Shown here: in pieces, positions 6,649 through 11,950 of the stretch
Numbering within the stretch: the first letter of the stretch is position 1
Layout of the letters: the number at the start of each line of letters is the position of its first letter
Assembly (NCBI GenBank): GCA_016935715.1
Contig: JAFGQJ010000322.1
Span: forward strand, 1 to 17,437
DNA length: 17,437 nt
Origin: Spirochaetales bacterium
GTDB lineage: Bacteria > Spirochaetota > Spirochaetia > SZUA-6 > DRHE01
Direction: 5' to 3'
The notes under the pieces: generated by a model
Database searches by the model: none
What the model was told of the DNA's origin: nothing
What the model saw: only the letters and a program-made list of their open reading frames with translations
Position numbers and translations under genes: made by a program

Positions 6649-7608
6649 CTACAAGCGGGCCATGAAGGCGAACACCCGGTCCATGAATCCGGGCAGCTCC
6701 TCGTGCCCGAAATCCGGATAGAGGATCATCTCCTTGTCCGAGCGGATCTTGTTGTAGGCGGCGAACTGGGTGGAGGGGGGGCAGATCTGATCCATCAGGG
6801 CCGTTCCCAGCAGGACCTCCGCCCGGATCCTGGGCGCCAGGTTCTGTACGTCGATGTAGCCGAGGGTCCGAAAGATCTCCTGCTCCCGTGCGTGGGTCGG
6901 ATCGAACAGGCGGAAGTAGATCCTCAGCTCCTCGTAGGCTTCCTCGGCCAGATCCATCTCCCACACCCGGCGGTAGTCGCAGAGAAAGGGATAAGCGGCC
7001 GAGCAGGCCTTGATCCTCGGCTCGAGAGCGGCGCACACCAGGCTGAGGGCGCCCCCCTGGGATCTGCCGTGGGTGCCGACCCGGTGCGGATCCACCTCCT
7101 CGAAACCCATGACGATGCGGGCCAGCTGGGCCGTGTCCAGGAATATCTGACGGAACAGCAGCCTGTCCGGATGATCATCCAGTCCCCGAATGATGTGTCC
7201 CCGGTGCGTGTTGCCCGCCACCCCGCCTGGGTCCTGCGAAAGCCCCCCCTGTCCCCGGCAGTCCAGGGCGGCCACGGAGTATCCCTGGGACACGAAGGAC
7301 AACTTGTCCTGCCAGTCCCCAGAATTGCCCGTGTATCCGTGAAACAACAGCACCGCCGGATGGGGCCCGTCCGCGGTTGCCGGGCGCAGATACTTGGCAT
7401 GAATGCGGGCTCCCCCCACTCCCGAGAAGAACAGATCGAAGCACGCGGCGGTGCTGCTGCGGAACCCGGCGGGGATCAGCTCCACCTCATCCGCCGCCGC
7501 CTCCAGCTCCTCCAGCGCACGCCGCCAGTACTCCTCGAAGTCCTCCGGCTTCGGGTTGATTCCCTGATAGCTGCGCATCTGCTCCAGGGGCATTTCGAAA
7601 ACAGGCAT
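6649..7608 (-). CDS. CE7-family acetyl esterase (acetyl xylan esterase/cephalosporin-C deacetylase type)
   Basis: A 319-residue alpha/beta-hydrolase of carbohydrate esterase family 7, which removes acetyl groups from xylo-oligosaccharides and other small acetyl esters. Diagnostic motifs are RGQGG (118-122), the nucleophile elbow GRSQGG (181-186, Ser183), MD (272-273, Asp273) and GHEE (301-304, His302), a complete triad with the RGQ and SQG signatures of CE7. Length is typical (about 320). There is no signal peptide, so it should be cytosolic and act on imported oligosaccharides. The ATG at 7608 follows the purine-rich GGAGGAGGAGGA 4 nt upstream, a very strong ribosome site. Its promoter is at 7651-7679. 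It is divergent from the DUF362 gene and 1 bp from the convergent epimerase. No xylanase gene is nearby to fix its substrate. Confidence 0.92.
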   Translation of the reverse strand: MPVFEMPLEQMRSYQGINPKPEDFEEYWRRALEELEAAADEVELIPAGFRSSTAACFDLFFSGVGGARIHAKYLRPATADGPHPAVLLFHGYTGNSGDWQDKLSFVSQGYSVAALDCRGQGGLSQDPGGVAGNTHRGHIIRGLDDHPDRLLFRQIFLDTAQLARIVMGFEEVDPHRVGTHGRSQGGALSLVCAALEPRIKACSAAYPFLCDYRRVWEMDLAEEAYEELRIYFRLFDPTHAREQEIFRTLGYIDVQNLAPRIRAEVLLGTALMDQICPPSTQFAAYNKIRSDKEMILYPDFGHEELPGFMDRVFAFMARL

Positions 7609-7622
7609 CGGATCCTCCTCCT

Positions 7623-7638
7623 CCCACGCATCGGTGGG
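7623..7638 (-). promoter_or_regulatory. Small hairpin next to the CE7 esterase ribosome site
   Basis: In the transcript (minus strand) CCCAC and GTGGG pair around a 6-nt loop, and the 3' arm runs straight into the GGAGGAGGAGGA ribosome-binding tract. It could affect ribosome access, but the stem is only 5 bp. Confidence 0.3.
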
Positions 7639-7650
7639 TTCATCAGCCCG

Positions 7651-7679
7651 ATTGTAGAGTCTTGCAGGGCGGTTGTCAA
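7651..7679 (-). promoter_or_regulatory. Sigma70-type promoter of the CE7 esterase gene
   Basis: On the minus strand, perfect -35 TTGACA (7679-7674), a 17-bp spacer and -10 TACAAT (7656-7651). The start site near 7644 gives a leader of about 36 nt. Confidence 0.75.
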
Positions 7680-7703
7680 AGCGCGTTTCGGCGGTACGTT
7701 TCG

Positions 7704-7752
7704 ACGGCAGGTAACCACCCCGCCTGCCTGCGGTCCGACTCTTCCCTGCCGT
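7704..7752. repeat. Inverted repeat ACGGCAGG / CCTGCCGT upstream of DUF362
   Basis: ACGGCAGG (7704-7711) is perfectly complementary to CCTGCCGT (7745-7752); another CCTGCC lies between them at 7723-7728. The array ends 11 bp before the -35 box of the DUF362 promoter, so it could be a regulator site. Chance is possible in GC-rich DNA. Confidence 0.25.
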
Positions 7753-7763
7753 TCCTGCAGCTC

Positions 7764-7792
7764 TTGCAGAAACATGACTTGTTCACTATTAT
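7764..7792 (+). promoter_or_regulatory. Sigma70-type promoter of the DUF362/NapHG unit, predicting a leaderless mRNA
   Basis: -35 TTGCAG (7764-7769), a 17-bp spacer and -10 TATTAT (7787-7792). Only 7 nt separate the -10 box from ATG 7800, so transcription should begin on or next to the start codon. This agrees with the absence of any Shine-Dalgarno sequence. Confidence 0.55.
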
Positions 7793-7799
7793 TTCAGCC

Positions 7800-8693
7800 A
7801 TGAACCGAAGAGAATTTTTAACATCCGCCGCGATCGCCTCCCTGGCCCTGGCTTCCCGGCGCCTGCTTGCCCTGGACGTCGGCTCGGGCGCGGAGGTCGG
7901 CGTGGTTCGTTCGACGGATATCGAGGCCGCGGTCCGAAAAGCCGTGGAGCTGGTGGGCGGGATCGGCCGCTTCGTCGGGCGGGGAGACGTGGTGGTGGTC
8001 AAGCCGAACATCGCCTTCAACTCCCCGCCCGAATACAAAGCCACCACCGATCCCCTGGTCGTCCGCACGATGGTGGACCTGTGCTTCCGGGCGGGGGCTT
8101 CGAAGGTGTACGTCTTCGACCGCCCGGTGAGCAACCCCAGGCTCAGCTACGTGACCTCGGGCATCGAGAGGGCGGCAGAGGAGGCCGGCGCCAAGGTGCT
8201 GTACGTGGATGATGTCGACTCCAGGGTCTACAAGAAGATCGTCGTCGAAGACGGGGTCTATCTCAAGGAAACGCTGGTCAACAGGTACGTCCTGGAATCC
8301 GACGCCTTCATCAATCTGCCCGTCGCCAAGACCCACTCCACCGCGGGACTGACCATCGGCATGAAGAACCTGATGGGCATCAGCGGGGACAACCGCTCCC
8401 GCTGGCACTGGGACATCCACCAGGCCATCTCCGACATCAACATGGCGGTGAAAAGCGACCTGACCGTGGTGGACGCCACCGCCATCATGATCCGGAGAGG
8501 TCCCACCGGAGGAAGCCTGAGCTATCTGGAAGACACGGATACGATCATCGCCTCCGCGGGGGTGGCCCAGGCGGACGCTGAGACCTGCCTGCTGTTCGGG
8601 AAAAAGCCGGATGAGCTGGGCTATCTCAGACTGGCGGAGCAGAAGGGACTCGGGCCGATCAGCGGCTATTCGCGCAGAGAGATTTCGCTGTAA
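7800..8693 (+). CDS. Tat-exported DUF362-domain protein
   Basis: A 297-residue protein with a twin-arginine signal (RREFL at residues 3-7, then a hydrophobic stretch to about residue 25), implying export in folded form. The rest is one DUF362 domain. Recognisable blocks are VVVKPNIAFNSPP (about 66-78), the following TTDPLVVRTMVDLCFRAGA, and DAFINLPVAKTH ... TIGMKNLMGI (about 169-197). DUF362 has no established biochemical role that I can state; members are often found beside or fused to iron-sulfur clusters. This copy has no ferredoxin domain and only two Cys, but the next gene supplies many clusters, so the pair may form a redox complex. The start is fixed by the Tat motif. No ribosome site is visible. 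The stop TAA overlaps the next ATG by one base (TAATG). Confidence 0.82.
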   Translation: MNRREFLTSAAIASLALASRRLLALDVGSGAEVGVVRSTDIEAAVRKAVELVGGIGRFVGRGDVVVVKPNIAFNSPPEYKATTDPLVVRTMVDLCFRAGASKVYVFDRPVSNPRLSYVTSGIERAAEEAGAKVLYVDDVDSRVYKKIVVEDGVYLKETLVNRYVLESDAFINLPVAKTHSTAGLTIGMKNLMGISGDNRSRWHWDIHQAISDINMAVKSDLTVVDATAIMIRRGPTGGSLSYLEDTDTIIASAGVAQADAETCLLFGKKPDELGYLRLAEQKGLGPISGYSRREISL

Positions 8694-10108
8694 TGAAGCC
8701 GAAAACCCTGCAGAGACTCAAAGTTGCCCGAATCGTCTCCCAGGCCCTGTTCTTCGCCCTGTTCCTGTTCATCTTCTTTCGATCCCTCGATCCTTTTGCC
8801 GTCGTGGAGAATCCCTTTCTCCGCTTCGATCCGCTCGTCTTCCTGACCAACCCGGAGGCAAAACTCGGGATCATAGCGGCCGTGGCCGTCCTGCTGATCC
8901 TGGCGCTCCTGCTCGGAAGGGTGTTCTGCGGCTGGATCTGTCCCCTCGGCTCCCTGACAGAGGCGCTCGATTTCGTTCTCTCACCTCTGCGCAGGCGCAA
9001 CCCTCTCTCTCTGCGGCGCTTTCCGCAGCGCAGGCTCCTGGTCCGCTATCCCGTGTCCCTTCTGCTGCTGGGCGCTGTCCTGCTCACCGTGTTCACCCAG
9101 GCCCCGGTGCTGCAGTTTTTCCACCCGAACGTCTGGATCATCCGCATCGTTTCCCTGAGCTCGGCCGGCCTGGTCTTTCTCGGGCTGCTGGTGCTGTTCG
9201 CCCTGTTCGCCCGCAGGCTGTGGTGCACCTACCTCTGTCCCCTGGGGGCCCTGTACGGGCTGCTGGCCCGCTTCCCTCTGCTGCGCCTGCGCATCACCGC
9301 CTGCAGCAGCTGCGGCCGCTGCGATCGCTGTCCCACCGAAGCGGCGGACTACAGGAATCGGGAGATCATGGCCCACCAGTGCCTGCTCTGCTTCGACTAC
9401 GAAGCCTCTTGCCCCGCCGAAGGGTTCCGTCTCTCCCTGCCGGAGACAGCCGGCGCCGGCTCCCCGAACGGCCGGACTGGACGCCCCGACTCCGTGCCCC
9501 CCTCCCCTTCCCGCCGCAGCTTCCTCATCAACGGGGTTCTGCTGGCGGCGGGGCTGGCCGTCGGCGGCCTGCTGACCGGGGCCGGCGCCCTGCGCCGCCG
9601 CGTTACCACGCTGCTGCGGCCCCCCGGGGTGGTGGACGAGGCGCGATTCGTGGAAAACTGCCTGCGCTGCTTTCAGTGCGTGCGCTCCTGTCCCAACCAG
9701 ATCATCAAGATCACCGGCGGGGGACACGGTTTCGCCAGCCTCTACACCCCCCACCTGGAGTTCCGGCCCTACGGCTGCGACTACTTCTGCCAGGTATGCC
9801 AGCAGGTCTGTCCGAACCGGGCCATTCCCCTGCAGACCCTGGAGCGCAAGCAGTCCACCCCCATCGGGGTGGCCCGCATCGATACGGACGCCTGCGTGGT
9901 GTACAGGGACCGGCTCAACTGCCTTGTCTGCGAAGAGGTCTGTCCGGTACCGGAGAAGGCGATCCGCTACGAGCTCGGCGGGCAGCGGACCGGCGACGGG
10001 GAGCCCCTGCGGGAGCCGAAGATGGTCCCCGAGCTGTGCATCGGCTGCGGGATCTGCGAGGCCCGCTGTCCGGCCGAGCCGGTTGCGATCCGGGTCTTCG
10101 CCTCCTGA
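8693..10108 (+). CDS. NapH/NapG-like fused membrane polyferredoxin
   Basis: A 471-residue fusion. Residues 1-200 resemble NapH/MauN: about four membrane helices (12-30, 58-76, 120-136, 158-173) with two CxxxCP motifs (C79-C83 and C178-C182), which in that family pass electrons from quinol. Two cytoplasmic-type clusters follow (C204/207/210/213 and C230/233/240). A linker with an internal Tat-like SRRSFL (273-278) and a hydrophobic helix (279-299) leads to a NapG-like ferredoxin half with four Cys groups: C323/326/329/333, C362/366/369/373, C410/413/417 and C449/452/455/459. It is probably an inner-membrane electron conduit serving the DUF362 protein, with which it overlaps as TAATG. No napA, nosZ or other known terminal reductase is in the window. 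Confident about fold and clusters, unsure of electron donor and acceptor. Confidence 0.88.
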   Translation: MKPKTLQRLKVARIVSQALFFALFLFIFFRSLDPFAVVENPFLRFDPLVFLTNPEAKLGIIAAVAVLLILALLLGRVFCGWICPLGSLTEALDFVLSPLRRRNPLSLRRFPQRRLLVRYPVSLLLLGAVLLTVFTQAPVLQFFHPNVWIIRIVSLSSAGLVFLGLLVLFALFARRLWCTYLCPLGALYGLLARFPLLRLRITACSSCGRCDRCPTEAADYRNREIMAHQCLLCFDYEASCPAEGFRLSLPETAGAGSPNGRTGRPDSVPPSPSRRSFLINGVLLAAGLAVGGLLTGAGALRRRVTTLLRPPGVVDEARFVENCLRCFQCVRSCPNQIIKITGGGHGFASLYTPHLEFRPYGCDYFCQVCQQVCPNRAIPLQTLERKQSTPIGVARIDTDACVVYRDRLNCLVCEEVCPVPEKAIRYELGGQRTGDGEPLREPKMVPELCIGCGICEARCPAEPVAIRVFAS

Positions 10109-10152
10109 CGGACCGGGAAGCTCCGCTCCAGTTGGCTGGCGGAATTACCGCC

Positions 10153-10578
10153 TCAGAGAATGAAGTGGGCCGCGGCGGCCAGGCCGCAGCCCGCGGCCAG
10201 GCCGGCCAGGATCTCGGGGATGGAGTGGCTGACCAGGTGCGGCAGGGCGATCTTGCGGCGCAGCTGCATCTTCTCCACCAGCAGGGCCAGGATCTGCGAG
10301 TGGGCGTGAACCGCCGTCCTGACGCGCACGAGATCGTAGATGATGATGGCGGAGAAGACGAAGGCGACCGCGAACAGATCCGATGCGAAGCCCCGGTGCA
10401 GACCCACGGAGACGGTCAGGGCGCTGACGAAGGCGGTATGGGCGCTGGGCATCCCCCCGGTGGAGACGAAGTAGTCGGGGCGCAGCCGGCCCTGCTTCAG
10501 TGAGTAGAACGCCACCTTGAACAGCTGACAGGCCAGCTGGACGGCGACGGCTACGATAAGAGAGCGGCTGACGGGCAT
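10153..10578 (-). CDS. Divergent PAP2-family membrane protein (DUF212)
   Basis: A 141-residue hydrophobic protein matching the divergent PAP2 (DUF212, YuiD-like) family, distant kin of phosphatidic acid phosphatases. Signature blocks are GRLRPDYF (30-37), GGMPSAHTA (41-49), YDLVRVR (81-87) and SHSIPEILAGLAAG (117-130). About four membrane segments are likely. The catalytic role of this subgroup is not well defined, so an acid-phosphatase activity on lipid phosphates is only a possibility. It is the last gene of the minus-strand cluster, 10 bp after the SPOR-domain gene, and has little of a ribosome site (AGG about 10 nt upstream), suggesting coupled translation. It ends 44 bp from the convergent NapHG fusion gene. 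Confidence 0.85.
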   Translation of the reverse strand: MPVSRSLIVAVAVQLACQLFKVAFYSLKQGRLRPDYFVSTGGMPSAHTAFVSALTVSVGLHRGFASDLFAVAFVFSAIIIYDLVRVRTAVHAHSQILALLVEKMQLRRKIALPHLVSHSIPEILAGLAAGCGLAAAAHFIL

Positions 10579-10588
10579 GGGAAGGGAC

Positions 10589-11347
10589 CTATTGATTGCG
10601 CCTCTTGGCGTAGACCATGGAGATGTAGCTGGACTCGAAACCCTTGACCGCCTTGACCCACTCGAGGAATTTCTCCGCCTCCGCTTTGCTCATGTAGGGT
10701 CCGATCCTCACACGGTAGTGGGTCTTCTCGTTCAAGCTCCGGGTCGTGATTTTCGAAACGAGTCCCTGGTCTTCCAGCACGGCGGCGACTTCCTGAGCCC
10801 GTGAGGGACTGGTGTAGGACCCGGCCTGGATCCAGTACTCCGTGATGCTCACCTCCCTGGGCCGGGTATCGCTGCGGGTCGCCGGCCGGGTCGGGGCGGC
10901 GGCGGCCGGACTCTTGGCGGCGGCCGGGGCGGGCCGGGGCGCGGCAGGGACCGCCGGGGGGCGCTCCTGCACCGCGGCGGCCGGCCGGCTCGTCCGGGGA
11001 GTGGCGGCGGGGGCTTCGCCGGAGGGACGGGATTCCGGGACCGGCTGAACGGCTTTCTCAGGCGGCTCCGGGGCGGCTGCCGGCTCCTCGGGGGGGGCCT
11101 CTTCCCGCTCGCCCACGATGATCACCAGTTCCTCGGCCTCTTCCGGCTCTTCCTCCAGGGCCGGCGGTTCGGATTTGCCCCGCACGTACTCGAAGACATC
11201 GAAACCCCGCGGCTGGGAGCTCCGGCCGGCTGCGACCTCCGTATCCTCCGCGGAGACCGGCCTCAACAGGTACAATCCACCCGCCAGAACCACGACCAGG
11301 AATAGACTTATCGAAAAGATGACCCAAAGAACTCGATTACGTTCCAT
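10589..11347 (-). CDS. SPOR-domain single-pass membrane protein
   Basis: A 252-residue bitopic protein. A short cytoplasmic start and one membrane helix (about 7-28) are followed by an acidic stretch (60-85), a long Pro/Ala/Arg-rich flexible linker (about 84-165), and a C-terminal SPOR domain (about 169-246; YWIQAGSYTS, then YRVRIGPYMSKAEAE). SPOR domains bind peptidoglycan stripped of stem peptides at division or remodelling sites, so this is probably an envelope protein tied to cell division; FtsN has the same layout, but the similarity is architectural only. The ATG lies 2 bp after the coaE stop, which indicates translational coupling; the nearest purine tract, GGCGG, is about 10 nt away. 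The linker's codon composition is extremely GC-rich. Confidence 0.88.
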   Translation of the reverse strand: MERNRVLWVIFSISLFLVVVLAGGLYLLRPVSAEDTEVAAGRSSQPRGFDVFEYVRGKSEPPALEEEPEEAEELVIIVGEREEAPPEEPAAAPEPPEKAVQPVPESRPSGEAPAATPRTSRPAAAVQERPPAVPAAPRPAPAAAKSPAAAAPTRPATRSDTRPREVSITEYWIQAGSYTSPSRAQEVAAVLEDQGLVSKITTRSLNEKTHYRVRIGPYMSKAEAEKFLEWVKAVKGFESSYISMVYAKRRNQ

Positions 11348-11349
11348 AT

Positions 11350-11940
11350 CTAGAGTACCGCCTGTCCTTTCTCCCTGAGGATCTCCAGGATCTGGGCATG
11401 GAGATGGTCCAGTCCCCGATCGTTGTCTACATAGTAAATATCGACGCCATTCTCATTGTATTTAGGACAGATTCCCCGCTGCGAGCGCAAACGCCGGATC
11501 ATCCGGATCAAAGACGCTCCATCCCGGCTCCGGGCCCGCTTCAGGCGCTGGATCAGGGGGGCCCGGACACAGACCACCGCCTGGCAGAGACGCTGGAGGC
11601 CCATGCGGAAGAGAACCGCGGCGTTGATGACCACCGGACCGCTCAGCCGCTTCAACGAGGCTTCCACCTCTGCGATCATGGGTGGATGCACGATCGTCTC
11701 CAGCTCCCGCAGCTCCCGGGGATCCCGGAACACCCGCCGCCCGAGGGCGGCCCGGTCGATCGCACCCTCCGGTTCGAAGATGCCGGCTCCGAAGCGCAGG
11801 CGCAGGCGGGCCTTTACTTCGGGGACGGCGAGAATCCGGTGACCGACCCCGTCTACGTCGATCTCGGAAAATCCCCGCTGTTTCAGGAAGGAGACCAGGG
11901 CGTTCTTCCCGGAGCAGTACTTGCCGGTCACGCCGAGCAC
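11350..11940 (-). CDS. coaE: Dephospho-CoA kinase
   Basis: A 196-residue P-loop kinase for the last step of coenzyme A synthesis, the ATP-dependent phosphorylation of dephospho-CoA. GVTGKYCSGKN (3-13) is the P-loop, DVDGVGH (28-34) is the substrate-side Asp motif, and FGAGIF, the IDRAALGRRVF segment and LETIVHP (80-86) match the CoaE core in order. INAAVLF (105-111) fits the strand before the lid. One oddity: the Ser/Thr after the Walker Lys is Asn13. The start is uncertain: GTG 11940 gives the usual N terminus but has no good ribosome site; an earlier non-ATG start inside the polA end (ATT near 11955) would add a few residues. It lies 10 bp after polA, so probably co-translated. Kinase identity is firm from the whole pattern. 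Confidence 0.88.
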   Translation of the reverse strand: MLGVTGKYCSGKNALVSFLKQRGFSEIDVDGVGHRILAVPEVKARLRLRFGAGIFEPEGAIDRAALGRRVFRDPRELRELETIVHPPMIAEVEASLKRLSGPVVINAAVLFRMGLQRLCQAVVCVRAPLIQRLKRARSRDGASLIRMIRRLRSQRGICPKYNENGVDIYYVDNDRGLDHLHAQILEILREKGQAVL

Positions 11941-11950
11941 GAATGAAGCG

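Noticed and set aside
10870..11110. Pro/Ala-rich GC tract as a repeat or mobile element
   Set aside because: It is the flexible linker of the SPOR-domain protein; no regular DNA repeat unit or flanking duplication is visible.
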